The notes beneath the pieces were generated by a model. That model saw nothing but the letters and a program-made list of their open reading frames with translations, did no database searches and had not been told where the DNA came from. DNA of 56,027 nucleotides from Gemmatimonadaceae bacterium. Lineage in GTDB: Bacteria > Gemmatimonadota > Gemmatimonadetes > Gemmatimonadales > Gemmatimonadaceae. Positions 7,984 to 17,311 of this stretch are shown one piece after another. The DNA is taken from contig DATLUQ010000054.1 of assembly GCA_035533015.1 (NCBI GenBank), positions 1 to 56,027 on the forward strand. Direction: 5' to 3'. The first letter of the stretch is position 1, and the number at the start of each line of letters is the position of its first letter. Position numbers and translations under genes: made by a program.

Positions 7984-9249
7984 TCACACCAGCCGGCCTT
8001 CGGTCAATCTAACGGCTCGCTCTTCACCCGAGGCGAGGGACTTGAGGATCAGCGTGTGGTCTTCGCGCACGATCACGGCCTCCGGTGCTCCAGCCGCCGC
8101 GGCCGCCTTGAGCTGCCGCCCAAGCTGCTGGGCGCGGAGCGCGTATTCCACGCTCGCGCCGCCACGGCGGAGCACCTGGGCCACTCGCATCGCCTCGGCA
8201 AGCTGCGCCGGCTCGCCGTACGCCACCCAATAATCGGGCGCCGTCGATTCGGCTCGCATGAGTCCCCGGGCGCGGAGCAGTTCGCCCAACACCACGTCGC
8301 CCATGCCGAAGCCAAGCGCCGGCAGGTCCACGCCGCCCAGCGACTGGAGCAGCGTGTCGTACCGCCCACCGCCGCAAATCGCCCGGAACTCCCCGTGCGC
8401 GTCGAACAACTCGAAGACGATGCCGGTGTAGTACGCCAACCCGCGCACGATCTTGAGATCCAGATCCACCCAATCGGCCACGCCCATGGCGGCCAGGTAG
8501 CCAAAGTAGCGGTCCATCTCGGCGAGCCGCTCCGCCACCGCCGCGTCGCCGCCGTACTCGGATCGCAGACCGTCGATCGATACGCGCCCGCTTAGACCGA
8601 CCACGCGCTCAACGGGCCCCTCGGCGAGCCCGAGGCCGGCCAGCTTCTCGCGCGACACCTCCAGCGGCTGCCGCTCGATCTTGTCGAGCACCGCGAACAC
8701 CCCCGGGGTCTGGTCCTCGCTCACGCCGAGGGTGGCGAGCAGCGCGCGCAGCAGCCGGCGGTCGGACACGCGCGCCCGCACGTCGTTCTGCGTGAGGCCT
8801 GCCGTGCGCGCGATCTCGATGGCCACGGCGAGCAGTTCCGCATCGGCCGTCACGTCGGGCTCGCCCACCAGGTCCACGTTGAGTTGGAAGTGCTCGCGCA
8901 GCCGCCCCTTCTGCTGGCGCTCGTGGCGGAACAGCTGCGGCACGCTGAACCAGCGCACGGGTTTGCGCAGGGCGTTGGCCTTGGCGGCCACCATGCGCGC
9001 CAACGTCGGCGTCATCTCCGGCCGGAGCGCCACCTCGCGCCCGCCCTTATCGGTAAAATTGTATAACTGCCCGACGATCTCGTCCCCGCTCTTCTTGGTG
9101 TACAACTCGAGCGGCTCGAGCGGGGGCCCGTCGTACTCCACGAACGCGAACCGGCGGGCGACGTCCCGCCACGTGCGCAGGATGTACGCCCGTTCGGCGA
9201 ACTCTTGGGGGTAGAAATCCCGGAATCCGGGAAGGGCGCCTTTGGCCAT
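7984..9249 (-). CDS. hisS: Histidyl-tRNA synthetase
   Basis: 421-residue class II synthetase. The N-terminus GFRDFYPQEFAERAYILRTW matches the HisRS start, PPLEPLELYTKKSGDE is motif 1, and motif 2 lies near FRHERQQKGR. The histidine signature GLAYYTG is present, then GGGRYD; the C-terminal anticodon domain ends at ERAVRLTEGRLV. Starts 8 bases after folC ends, within the long minus-strand run. Confidence 0.96.
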   Translation of the reverse strand: MAKGALPGFRDFYPQEFAERAYILRTWRDVARRFAFVEYDGPPLEPLELYTKKSGDEIVGQLYNFTDKGGREVALRPEMTPTLARMVAAKANALRKPVRWFSVPQLFRHERQQKGRLREHFQLNVDLVGEPDVTADAELLAVAIEIARTAGLTQNDVRARVSDRRLLRALLATLGVSEDQTPGVFAVLDKIERQPLEVSREKLAGLGLAEGPVERVVGLSGRVSIDGLRSEYGGDAAVAERLAEMDRYFGYLAAMGVADWVDLDLKIVRGLAYYTGIVFELFDAHGEFRAICGGGRYDTLLQSLGGVDLPALGFGMGDVVLGELLRARGLMRAESTAPDYWVAYGEPAQLAEAMRVAQVLRRGGASVEYALRAQQLGRQLKAAAAAGAPEAVIVREDHTLILKSLASGEERAVRLTEGRLV

Positions 9250-9257
9250 TCCTAAAG

Positions 9258-10547
9258 CTATTGGGCAAGCGGAGATACGTGCAAGCGCGCCATGGCGTCG
9301 CCCACCGTGTGGAAGGACCCCGTGACCAGCACCGTTGCTCCCTGTTCCGCCCCCAGGGCCAGCGCCCGGTCGAAGTCCGGCTCCACGGCGAACGGCAGCT
9401 GTTCGCGACGCGCGAACTCCGCCACCTCCGCCAGGTCCCAGGCGCGGCTCTCCGGGGCCGTGGGCGCGTTGGTCAACACGAATCCGGCCACCTGAGCGCG
9501 CAGGGCCAGCAGCATGTCACGCCATTCCTTGTCGCGCAGGGCGCAAACCACCGCCACCACCGGCGTGGGGGGACGCACCCGGGACAGGGTCTGGGACAGG
9601 ACGCGCGCGCCGTCCGCGTTGTGCGCCACGTCGAACAGGTACCGGCCCAGTTGCTGGAACCGTCCGGGAATCGAGATCGCGGCCAGGTGCGCTTCGGCGT
9701 CCGCCAGCGACACCGCATAGCGCGGTCCGGCCGCGTCGAGCCACTCCAGCGTGAAGGCGAGGTTCGGCGCCTGGTGCACCCCGGTGAGCGGCGTGCGCAG
9801 CCGGCGCCGGTCGCCCAGCGCCGCGAGCGTGAACTCGGTGCCGTGCGCATCCACCCGCAGGTCGTCGATGCGTGTGCGTTCGGCCACCACCCGCACGCTC
9901 GAAGCACCAGCCTCCCGCGCCAGGCGGGCCAGCAGGGCGCGGATCTGCGGATCGGGCTCGCCGATCACCGCTGGACGCCCCGGCTTGAAGATCCCCGCCT
10001 TCTCGGCGGCAATCGCTTCCAGGGTGTCGCCCAGGTACTCCATGTGGTCGAACCCGATCGACACGACGCCGGCCGACACCGGATCGACCACGTTCGTCGT
10101 GTCGAGACGGCCACCCAACCCGGTCTCGATGAGCGCCACGTCCACCGCCTGTTCCCGAAAGTAGGCGAAGGCGAGTACGGTCGTCGCCTCGAAGAAGGTC
10201 GCGCCGATGCGCTCCACGAGTGGCGTCCACCGCTCCACAAACTCCACCACGCGCTCCCCGGAGATCGGCGCGTCGTCGGCCACGATGCGTTCGCGGAAGT
10301 CCACGAGGTGGGGCGAGGTGTAGGTGCCTACGCGCAGTCCCTTGGCACGCAGCAACCCGGCGGCCGTGGCCACGGCGCTCCCCTTGCCATTGGTTCCGGC
10401 CACGTGCAGCGCCGGCACGCCCCGATGCGGGTTGCCGAGCGCGTCGAGCAGTGTGAGGGTCCGCTCCAGGCCGAACTTGTATCCGCCGGTTGTGCGGGCA
10501 AAGAGATACTGGAGCGCGGCTTGGTACTGGGTCAGGTCGACGTCCAC
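9258..10547 (-). CDS. folC: Folylpolyglutamate / dihydrofolate synthase
   Basis: Mur-ligase-family enzyme that adds glutamate to (dihydro)folate; 429 residues. ATP-binding loop HVAGTNGKGS near residue 48, the TSPHL motif, the IETGLGGRLDTTN signature, and FDVAHNADGA in the C-terminal ligase domain. Its first 16 bases overlap the end of accD. This accD-folC order also occurs in Escherichia coli and many other bacteria. Whether it also has dihydrofolate synthase activity cannot be read from sequence alone. Confidence 0.93.
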   Translation of the reverse strand: MDVDLTQYQAALQYLFARTTGGYKFGLERTLTLLDALGNPHRGVPALHVAGTNGKGSAVATAAGLLRAKGLRVGTYTSPHLVDFRERIVADDAPISGERVVEFVERWTPLVERIGATFFEATTVLAFAYFREQAVDVALIETGLGGRLDTTNVVDPVSAGVVSIGFDHMEYLGDTLEAIAAEKAGIFKPGRPAVIGEPDPQIRALLARLAREAGASSVRVVAERTRIDDLRVDAHGTEFTLAALGDRRRLRTPLTGVHQAPNLAFTLEWLDAAGPRYAVSLADAEAHLAAISIPGRFQQLGRYLFDVAHNADGARVLSQTLSRVRPPTPVVAVVCALRDKEWRDMLLALRAQVAGFVLTNAPTAPESRAWDLAEVAEFARREQLPFAVEPDFDRALALGAEQGATVLVTGSFHTVGDAMARLHVSPLAQ

Positions 10548-11395
10548 CCCGAGGCCGCCGGTTTCCCGGTCATGTGACGGAGCAGCTGGCTCACCGTCTG
10601 CTTGAGTTCCTTGCGGTGCACGACCGTATCCAACATGCCGTGGTCGAGCAGGAATTCCGAGGTCTGGAACCCCTCCGGGAGATCCTGGCCGAGGGTCTGT
10701 TTGATGACGCGCGGGCCGGCGAATCCGATCACGGCGCCCGGCTCGGCGATGATCGCGTCGCCGAGCATCGCGTAACTGGCGCTCACGCCTCCCGTGGTGG
10801 GATTGGTGAGGACCGAGATGTACGGAATGCGCCGCTCGGCGAGTTGGGCCAGCATGGCCGCCGCTTTCGCCATCTGCATGAGCGAGAGCACGCCTTCCTG
10901 CATGCGCGCGCCGCCCGACGCCGAGACGATGATGAGCGGGTACTTGCGTTCGAGCGACCGCTGGCCGAGCCGGGCGATCTTCTCGCCCACCACCGAACCC
11001 ATCGACCCCCCCATGAACGCGAAGTCCATGACGCCCAGGTTCACCGGTGCGCCGTCCAGCATGCCGCTCGTGGCCAGCAGGGCATCGCTGTCACCGGCAT
11101 TCTTCGTGGCCTTCTTGAGCCGCGCCGGGTACTCGGGAAAGCCGAGCGGGTCGGTGGAGCGCAGATCGACTTCGAGTTCCTCGATCGTGCCGTCGTCGAG
11201 CAGGATGGCGGCGTACTCCTGGGCCCGGATGCGCCGGTGGTGGTCGCAGTTGGGACAGACGTTGAGATTCCGCACAAACTTCTCGCGGATGTCCGTATGG
11301 CCGCATGCTTCGCACTTCTCCCACGCGTCGGCTGGGATCTCGAGTTTCTCCCGCCGCGGCTGGCGGGCCTTCTTTTCCTTCCGGAACCAAGCCAT
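10532..11395 (-). CDS. accD: Acetyl-CoA carboxylase carboxyltransferase subunit beta
   Basis: 287 residues. The N-terminal four-Cys zinc ribbon (CEACGH...CPNCDHH) is typical of AccD and absent from the PccB-like protein at 43011-44561. The crotonase-like carboxyltransferase core has SASGGARMQEG and the GGVSASYAMLGD region. It acts with AccA, AccB and AccC in malonyl-CoA synthesis; accA is not in this window. Lies between rodA and folC, 45 bases after rodA. Confidence 0.95.
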   Translation of the reverse strand: MAWFRKEKKARQPRREKLEIPADAWEKCEACGHTDIREKFVRNLNVCPNCDHHRRIRAQEYAAILLDDGTIEELEVDLRSTDPLGFPEYPARLKKATKNAGDSDALLATSGMLDGAPVNLGVMDFAFMGGSMGSVVGEKIARLGQRSLERKYPLIIVSASGGARMQEGVLSLMQMAKAAAMLAQLAERRIPYISVLTNPTTGGVSASYAMLGDAIIAEPGAVIGFAGPRVIKQTLGQDLPEGFQTSEFLLDHGMLDTVVHRKELKQTVSQLLRHMTGKPAASGWTST

Positions 11396-11440
11396 TGGTC
11401 AAATCTGGTAGCGGTGGCGAGGGGGGGGAAGAGGCCCGCC

Positions 11441-12700
11441 CTAGAGAGCGATCTGCGCTTCCCCGCCCCCGCCCCGCCCCTCGCTCGATATCCGCGCCAG
11501 GACGCCCACCGCCAGCCAGCAGGAGAACATGAATGATCCCCCATAGCTGAAGAAGGGCAGCGGAATCCCAGTGACGGGGGTGAGGCCGAGCGTCATGCCC
11601 ACGTTCTCGACGACGTGGGTGAGCCAGAGCCCCAGCAGGCCGAAGGCGACGAGGCTGCCGTACGAATCACTGGCCCGGGCGGCCACGCGCACCACGCGGT
11701 AGAACAGGAACGCGAACAGGGCCAACGCGATGGTGACGCCCACGAACCCCAGTTCCTCGCCGACCACCGCGAAGATGAAGTCGGTGTGCTGCTCCGGAAG
11801 GAAGGCGAGGCGTTTCTGCGTGCCCATCGTGAACCCCTTGCCGAACCAGCCCCCCGACCCGATGGCTACCTGGGACTGGATCACGTGGTAGCCCGTGCGG
11901 AGCGGATCGCTGGACGGATCGAGGAACACGCGCAGCCGCGCCTGCCGGTACGGCTGGAGGTGGGCCCAGAGCAGCGGCGCGATTCCCCCCGAGACGACGT
12001 TCGCGCCCACCAGGAACACGCTCTCCCATACATAGGGCTTATACCAGATTACTAACGCCAACAGGAGCAGGAACCAGGCCCCCCAGAGGCTGGTGCTGAA
12101 CGCCAGGACGAGGCTGATCACGGGACTGGCAACGAGCACGAGCAGCTCCCAGCTCACGCCCGCCCAGAACAGCATCGTGAAGAAGATGCCGACGAATACG
12201 ATGCCGGTACCCAGGTCGGGCTGCAGCATGATCAGCACCCACGGAATGCCCACCACCAGCGCCGGCTTCCACAGCTCGACCAGCGACTTGGGGGCCTGAC
12301 GATTGGCCGCCAGCACCTTGGCGAGCATCATCACCACGGTGATCTTGGCCAGCTCCGAGGGCTGGCCCAGGCGCACGCCACCCATGGCCAACCAACTCCG
12401 GGAGCTGGCCGCCGTGCCCGATCCCTTGCCGACGAACAGGAGCAGCAGGAGCACGGCCGTCGTGGCGACGTACGCCGGCAGGGTGGCCCACTCGAGCAAC
12501 CGCACCGACGCGCGGCTCACGAGATAGGCGCCGCACAGCCCGAGCACGAACCAGGCAATCTGCTGGCGGTAGAGATGGGCCACCACCGTCGGCACGTCGG
12601 TCTGCCCCGCCGAATACACGATGGCGATGCCGTAGGTCGACAGCACGATCGCCGTTGCCACCAGGGGCCAGTCCAACCGGATGCGACCGCTGGTCCTCAT
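11441..12700 (-). CDS. rodA: SEDS peptidoglycan polymerase RodA
   Basis: 419-residue polytopic membrane glycosyltransferase that polymerises lipid II during cell elongation, paired with PBP2. About ten hydrophobic segments. SEDS landmarks include RSWLAMGGVRLGQPSELAK, LQPDLGTG, the QSQVAIGSGGWFGKG block, LPEQHTDFIFAVVGEELGF, and GIPLPFFSYGGS near the C-terminus. It overlaps mrdA by 4 bases. Assigned RodA rather than FtsW because it sits with mreBCD and mrdA. Confidence 0.95.
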   Translation of the reverse strand: MRTSGRIRLDWPLVATAIVLSTYGIAIVYSAGQTDVPTVVAHLYRQQIAWFVLGLCGAYLVSRASVRLLEWATLPAYVATTAVLLLLLFVGKGSGTAASSRSWLAMGGVRLGQPSELAKITVVMMLAKVLAANRQAPKSLVELWKPALVVGIPWVLIMLQPDLGTGIVFVGIFFTMLFWAGVSWELLVLVASPVISLVLAFSTSLWGAWFLLLLALVIWYKPYVWESVFLVGANVVSGGIAPLLWAHLQPYRQARLRVFLDPSSDPLRTGYHVIQSQVAIGSGGWFGKGFTMGTQKRLAFLPEQHTDFIFAVVGEELGFVGVTIALALFAFLFYRVVRVAARASDSYGSLVAFGLLGLWLTHVVENVGMTLGLTPVTGIPLPFFSYGGSFMFSCWLAVGVLARISSEGRGGGGEAQIAL

Positions 12701-14481
12701 CCCCCCGTCTCCACCAGCGTGGTGGGGGTGGTCTTGAGATAGTGGCCGATGATCGACGACGCAACGTGCGCCGCCCGCGTGCCGTGGCCGCCGTACTCGA
12801 GCATCACGGCCACCACGATCTGGGGGTCATCGGCCGGCGCGAAGCCGGTGAACCAGGCTTGATTGAGTTCGACCCCATTACGCCGGACGCCGCTCTGCGC
12901 CGTTCCGGTCTTGCCGGCCAGCACCACGCCCTTGATCTGCGCGCTGGCCGCCGTGCCTCCAGCCTCCACCACGCCCATCAGCGCCGCACGCAGCGCCTGA
13001 AGCTGCTCTGGCGGCAGCGAGAAGATGCGCGTGCGTTGCGGCGCCATCGTCCGGATTTCCGGCGTCGCCTCCATGCCGTCCTCAGCCAGGGCCGTGTAGA
13101 ACCTGGCCATGCCGAGCACGGTCTGCGAATTCTCGCCCTGCCCGATCGCCATGTTCATCACCGTGGCGCCCTGTGTCCAGCCGCGGGGCCCGTACTTCTC
13201 GTCGAAATACTTCACGCGGTCGGGGAACCGGGGGCGGCTGTCCTCGGGCAGGTCGATGCCGCTGGACCCGTTGAACCCCAGCTGCAGGCCGCCGGCGATC
13301 AGGCGGGTGAGCCCGATCCGCAGGCCCAATTGGTAGAAGTAGACGTCGCAGGACTTCTCGATTGCCTGGCTAAGGTCGAGCGCGCCGTGGCCCGAGGCCT
13401 CCCAGCAGGCCCAGTACCGGTCGCCGTACTTGAAGCGTCCGGTGCATGGCTGGGGCATGCGGCTGTCCATCGTCACCAGACTGTCTTCGAGTCCGATGAC
13501 GGCGGTGGCGAGCTTCCAGGTGGATCCCGGCGGGTAGGTGCCCTGCGTGGCCTTGTTGTAGAGCGGCGTCCGCGGGTTGGCGAGCAGAGAATCGTAATAA
13601 GCGATGGACACGCCGCCCACGAATCGATTGGGATCCCAGCTCGGTCCGCTGTACAGCGCGATCACGCCGCCCGTGCGGGGATCGAGCGCCACCACCCCGC
13701 CGCTCAGCGAGTCGCCAAACAGCTGCGCGATGTACTCCTGCAGGTCGAGGTCGATGTTCGTGTATAGGGGCGTGCCCTGCTGCGGCGCCAGATCCTCGCG
13801 CGCCCCCACCTCGCGGACCACTCGGCCGCGGGCATCCACCTCCACGAACCGGCTCCCCTCGCGGCCGCGCAGCGTGGTCTCGTACTGCCGCTCCAGCCCC
13901 TGCTTGCCCACGAGCTGCCCGGGCTTGTAGCCGGCAAAGGCCGGCGAGGCCAGCTCGGAATCGCTGACCTCGCCGATCGTACCGACGAACGCCGCCACCG
14001 CCGGGCCGTCCGGATAGTAGCGCTTCGGCGAGGACTGGATGATCAGATTGGGGAAGTCGATGCGGTGCTCCTCGAGCACCGAGATCTCCTCGAACGTGGC
14101 GTCGGGCAGGATCACGGTGGGCCGCACCGGGCTGCGCCGGTACCGCCGGACGGCCGCGTCCATCTCGCCGCGGCTCAGCGGCACCATCTCCGCCACGCGC
14201 TGCAGCGTGCCGCGCAGCGAATCGAGCGATTGCGGCAGGAGCGACACGGTGTAGCCCACCACGTTCTCGGCGATGATGCGTCCCGTGCGATCCACGATGT
14301 TGCCCCGCGGTGCCGGCAGCGGCACTTCGCGCAACCGGTTCTCTTCCGAGCGCAACGCCCATTCCTGGTTGCGGATGATCTGCGTGCGGAAGAACGCGGC
14401 CATGAGCACGGCGAACGCCCCACCCATGAACAGCAGCGCCACCCGCGCACGCCGCGCCACCTCGTTCGGGTGAAAACTCAT
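12697..14481 (-). CDS. mrdA: Penicillin-binding protein 2 (transpeptidase)
   Basis: 594 residues from the ATG at 14481, which overlaps the mreD stop as ATGA. The frame stays open upstream, but family alignment supports this start. One membrane anchor at about 14-34, a pedestal/dimerisation region, then the transpeptidase domain. The active-site Ser320 lies in STWK, an SCD motif follows in EKSCDVYF, and the KTG triad is at AGKTGTAQSG. It cross-links peptidoglycan in the elongasome with RodA. Confidence 0.95.
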   Translation of the reverse strand: MSFHPNEVARRARVALLFMGGAFAVLMAAFFRTQIIRNQEWALRSEENRLREVPLPAPRGNIVDRTGRIIAENVVGYTVSLLPQSLDSLRGTLQRVAEMVPLSRGEMDAAVRRYRRSPVRPTVILPDATFEEISVLEEHRIDFPNLIIQSSPKRYYPDGPAVAAFVGTIGEVSDSELASPAFAGYKPGQLVGKQGLERQYETTLRGREGSRFVEVDARGRVVREVGAREDLAPQQGTPLYTNIDLDLQEYIAQLFGDSLSGGVVALDPRTGGVIALYSGPSWDPNRFVGGVSIAYYDSLLANPRTPLYNKATQGTYPPGSTWKLATAVIGLEDSLVTMDSRMPQPCTGRFKYGDRYWACWEASGHGALDLSQAIEKSCDVYFYQLGLRIGLTRLIAGGLQLGFNGSSGIDLPEDSRPRFPDRVKYFDEKYGPRGWTQGATVMNMAIGQGENSQTVLGMARFYTALAEDGMEATPEIRTMAPQRTRIFSLPPEQLQALRAALMGVVEAGGTAASAQIKGVVLAGKTGTAQSGVRRNGVELNQAWFTGFAPADDPQIVVAVMLEYGGHGTRAAHVASSIIGHYLKTTPTTLVETGG

Positions 14482-14972
14482 CGCGGCCGCGCCTCGGCCG
14501 GGTCGAGCGGCCGCAGGATCGCCAACACCACCACACCCACCACCGCCGTGAACGCCGCCGACAGCACCGACCAGAGCAGGATCTGCGCGAGGGTCTGACC
14601 CAACGACATCGTGTGCCGGGCCAGCGCGTACAACACATCGAACGCCCACTTGCCGAGGAACAGGAAGGCCGCGTTGATCGCGAGGTTGTCGGCGAAGAAC
14701 ACCGCCTTGAGCCACGACGCGCCGAAGCCGACGATCGTCAGCGCGAGCGCCCCGGCGCCGAAGCCGCCCAGACTGAGCGAATCGGTGACGAGCCCGAGCG
14801 CGAATCCGAGCACGGCGGCTGACCCCGGTCGGATGCGCACCGCGGCATAGAGAAGGGCAATGACGAGGAAGTCGGGCGACACGCGCCACGGCATGAGCGG
14901 CTGAACGGCAAACTGCATGACCAGCAGCACGGCCACCACGATCGCGGTCCGGAACGCGGCGCCCACCGTCAC
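14478..14972 (-). CDS. mreD: Rod shape-determining protein MreD
   Basis: 164-residue membrane protein with about five hydrophobic segments, matching MreD in size and in its RVSPDFLVIALLYAAVRI-like region. GTG at 14972 overlaps the mreC TGA (GTGA); an in-frame GTG two codons later is an alternative start. The ATGA junction with mrdA follows. MreD is a low-similarity family, so order (mreB-mreC-mreD-mrdA-rodA) is the main support. Confidence 0.9.
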   Translation of the reverse strand: MTVGAAFRTAIVVAVLLVMQFAVQPLMPWRVSPDFLVIALLYAAVRIRPGSAAVLGFALGLVTDSLSLGGFGAGALALTIVGFGASWLKAVFFADNLAINAAFLFLGKWAFDVLYALARHTMSLGQTLAQILLWSVLSAAFTAVVGVVVLAILRPLDPAEARPR

Positions 14973-15997
14973 GACGGCCCCCCCCCAGGCGCCCGGGCGC
15001 GGCGCACGGAGTCGGCGCGCGCGCTGTCGGCCTTGATGCTGTCCGCCTTGATGCTGTCGGCCCGGGCAAGGCGCCGCGCCGCGTCCAATGCCGCCGCCCG
15101 CTTGGCCAGCGAATCGGCCGCGCCAAGCACGCGGCGCTGGGCCGACTCGGCGCTCGCCGGCAGCGCCCACACGTTGCCCACTCCCTGCGTCGCGCGGTAC
15201 GGCGTCATCACCATCACCGACGTGACGTTGGCGGGGTTCACGGCCGGCCGCAGCAGGTACGTGCGCGACCAACCCTCGGTGGTGTTGATCTCGGCGACCA
15301 CCCGGCCCACGGGAATGCCGCGCGGGAACACGCCGCCGAGCCCCGACGTGATGATCTGCGTGCCGGGCTTGAGCAGCGTGCTGAATACCACGTTGCGCAG
15401 CTCGAGCAGGTACCCGTCGCCGCCCGAGCCGGCGTGCGGATAGACGATCCCGAACACGCCGCCGTCGGCCGTCATGGCGCTCACGCGAAAATCCGGGTTC
15501 GAGAACAGCATGGCGATGCTCGTCGTCGGATCGGCGCTCTGCACCAGCCCGATCACGCCGTCGGGGCCGACGACCGGGCTGTACATCGCGATGCCCGCGT
15601 TGCTTCCCGCGCTGAGCACGAGCGACGTGATGACGTCGCCCGGCCGGGCCGTTGCCTGGAGCGCCTCCGCGGGCACAAACCCCCACTGCAGGCGGCTGCC
15701 CAGACCGAGGAGCGACCGCAGCCGGTCGTTCTCCAGGCGCAGGGCGTTGGCGTTCGCGGCGGCGAGCACGAGTGAGTCGTGGCCCAGCGCGAGACGCTCC
15801 GATTCCCGCCACGCTACGCGCCACTGCTCGGTGCCGCGCTGGACGGTCACGAGCGGGGCCATGACGGTGCGCCGCAGCGCGCCGGCCACCGGCGCCCGCA
15901 TCGGTTGTGGCAGCGCGAGCGTCAACAGCGACAGCACCACGCAGAGCACGAGGATCGCGATGTCGAATCGGGTGCCGGAACGGGCAGCGCGGGCCAC
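14969..15997 (-). CDS. mreC: Rod shape-determining protein MreC
   Basis: 342 residues: one N-terminal membrane anchor (about 13-30), a coiled-coil (about 60-95, containing LENDRLRSLLGLG), then the periplasmic beta domain with DVITSLVLSAGSNAGI and SGLGGVFPRGIPVG. The last 45 residues are an unusual Ala/Asp/Ser/Lys/Arg tail with the near-repeat ADSIK-ADSIK-ADSAR-ADSVR. MreC bridges cytoplasmic MreB and periplasmic PBP2. 8 bases after mreB. Confidence 0.95.
   Translation of the reverse strand: MARAARSGTRFDIAILVLCVVLSLLTLALPQPMRAPVAGALRRTVMAPLVTVQRGTEQWRVAWRESERLALGHDSLVLAAANANALRLENDRLRSLLGLGSRLQWGFVPAEALQATARPGDVITSLVLSAGSNAGIAMYSPVVGPDGVIGLVQSADPTTSIAMLFSNPDFRVSAMTADGGVFGIVYPHAGSGGDGYLLELRNVVFSTLLKPGTQIITSGLGGVFPRGIPVGRVVAEINTTEGWSRTYLLRPAVNPANVTSVMVMTPYRATQGVGNVWALPASAESAQRRVLGAADSLAKRAAALDAARRLARADSIKADSIKADSARADSVRRARAPGGGPS
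15009..15066 (-). repeat. 15-base repeats encoding the MreC tail
   Basis: Two adjacent copies of a 15-base unit are nearly identical (GCCTTGATGCTGTC at 15030-15043 and 15045-15058 on the plus strand), flanked by diverged copies. They encode the ADS(I/A/V)(K/R) pentapeptides at the MreC C-terminus and could expand or contract by slippage without a frameshift. Confidence 0.7.
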
Positions 15998-16005
15998 GGC
16001 CGCCC

Positions 16006-17046
16006 TCAGCTACTCAGGACCGACCAGTACTTCTCCTCGTCGTCGAGAATCCGCCCCGTACCGCGCACGACGCAGGTGAGCGGGTCCTCGTCCACGTGAA
16101 TGGGCAGGCTCGTTTCCTGGCTGAGGAGTAGGTCGAGTCCGCGGATCAACGCGCCCCCGCCCGTCATCACGATGCCGCGATCGACGATGTCGCTGGCCAA
16201 CTCCGGCGGCGTGATCTCGAGCGCCCGCCGCACGGCGTCGACGATCTGCTGCACCGGCTCCTGGATGGCCTCGCGAATCTCGCTCGAGTGCACGCGGACC
16301 GTCTTGGGAATGCCCGAAACCAGGTCGCGCCCCTTCACATCCATCTCGCGCTCGTCACCCACCGGCGCGGCCGAGCCGATCTGGATCTTCACCTGCTCGG
16401 CCGTGGGCTCGCCGATCAGCAGGTTGTAATTCTTGCGCAGGAACTGCACGATGGCGATATCCAGTTCGTCGCCCCCCGTGCGGATCGACGTGTCGCTCAC
16501 GATGCCCGACAGCGCGATCACGGCGATCTCCGTCGTGCCCCCACCGATGTCGATCACCATGTTGCCGGTGGGCGTCTCCACCGGGAGCCCCACCCCGATC
16601 GCCGCCGCCATCGGCTCGGCCACCATGAACACCTCCTTGGCGCCCGCCCCCATGGCCGAATCGCGCACCGCGCGCTTTTCTACTTCCGTAATACCCGACG
16701 GCACGCACACGATCACCCGCGGCTTCACCTTGAATACGTGATTCTCGATGATCAGCGTCAGGAAGTAGCGGAGCATCTTTTCGGTGACGTCGAAGTCGGC
16801 AATCACGCCGTCCTTCATCGGCCGCACGGCGATCACGCCGTCGGGCGTGCGGCCGAGCATGCGCTTGGCCTCCAATCCCACGCCCTTGATCTTCTTCGTC
16901 TCGCGGTCCATCGCCACCACCGACGGTTCGTTGAGCACGATCCCTTCGCCCTTCACGTAGATAAGGGTATTCGCCGTGCCAAGATCGACACCGATCGCGT
17001 TGGCGGGAAACAGCGATCCCGCTCTGAAGAAAGGCCAGCGCATCAA
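16006..17046 (-). CDS. mreB: Actin-like rod-shape protein MreB
   Basis: 346 residues of the actin/Hsp70 ATPase fold. Phosphate 1 motif [16 protein letters not shown], connect region, phosphate 2 motif [18 protein letters not shown], and adenosine motif [13 protein letters not shown]. It forms membrane-associated filaments that position the RodA/PBP2 elongasome. First gene of the run, preceded by 265 bases to ald. I found no convincing sigma70 promoter there. Confidence 0.97.
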   Translation of the reverse strand: MMRWPFFRAGSLFPANAIGVDLGTANTLIYVKGEGIVLNEPSVVAMDRETKKIKGVGLEAKRMLGRTPDGVIAVRPMKDGVIADFDVTEKMLRYFLTLIIENHVFKVKPRVIVCVPSGITEVEKRAVRDSAMGAGAKEVFMVAEPMAAAIGVGLPVETPTGNMVIDIGGGTTEIAVIALSGIVSDTSIRTGGDELDIAIVQFLRKNYNLLIGEPTAEQVKIQIGSAAPVGDEREMDVKGRDLVSGIPKTVRVHSSEIREAIQEPVQQIVDAVRRALEITPPELASDIVDRGIVMTGGGALIRGLDLLLSQETSLPIHVDEDPLTCVVRGTGRILDDEEKYWSVLSS

Positions 17047-17233
17047 CCGGTTATTCGGACCCGAGTCGGGGGAAAGAAGGACGGTGCACCAAGGGCTGCC
17101 AGCGGCGGTGGAAGGTGAAGGTGTCGCGGCAACGCTACGCCACCAAGATATTGACTGGCTTTAACCTACGCCACTGCGGAAGGTCGAAGAGACCGAGACC
17201 ATGGCGGACGGCGGACCCGGACCCCCGTTGCCA

Positions 17234-17268
17234 GAGTCCGCGGCGATCCGACCTCGGCCGCTGGACTC
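17234..17268 (-). terminator. GC-rich hairpin downstream of ald
   Basis: GAGTCC-GCGGC (17234-17244) can pair with GCCGC-T-GGACTC (17257-17268), an 11-base stem with one bulge, about 45 bases beyond the ald stop. It has no T-tract, so it may be a weak or Rho-assisted terminator or a processing hairpin. Confidence 0.35.
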
Positions 17269-17311
17269 CGCGGTCCGGAAGTCTGGGGCCCGCAGTCTTC
17301 ACTCCACCCGT

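Noticed and set aside
14482-15126. Upstream extension of mrdA across mreD and mreC
   Set aside because: PBP2 starts at 14481 with an ATGA overlap; the extension is an out-of-frame reading of mreD and mreC.
17047-17311. Promoter for the mreB run
   Set aside because: TTGACT at 17150 is on the wrong strand, and no minus-strand -35/-10 pair with proper spacing is convincing.
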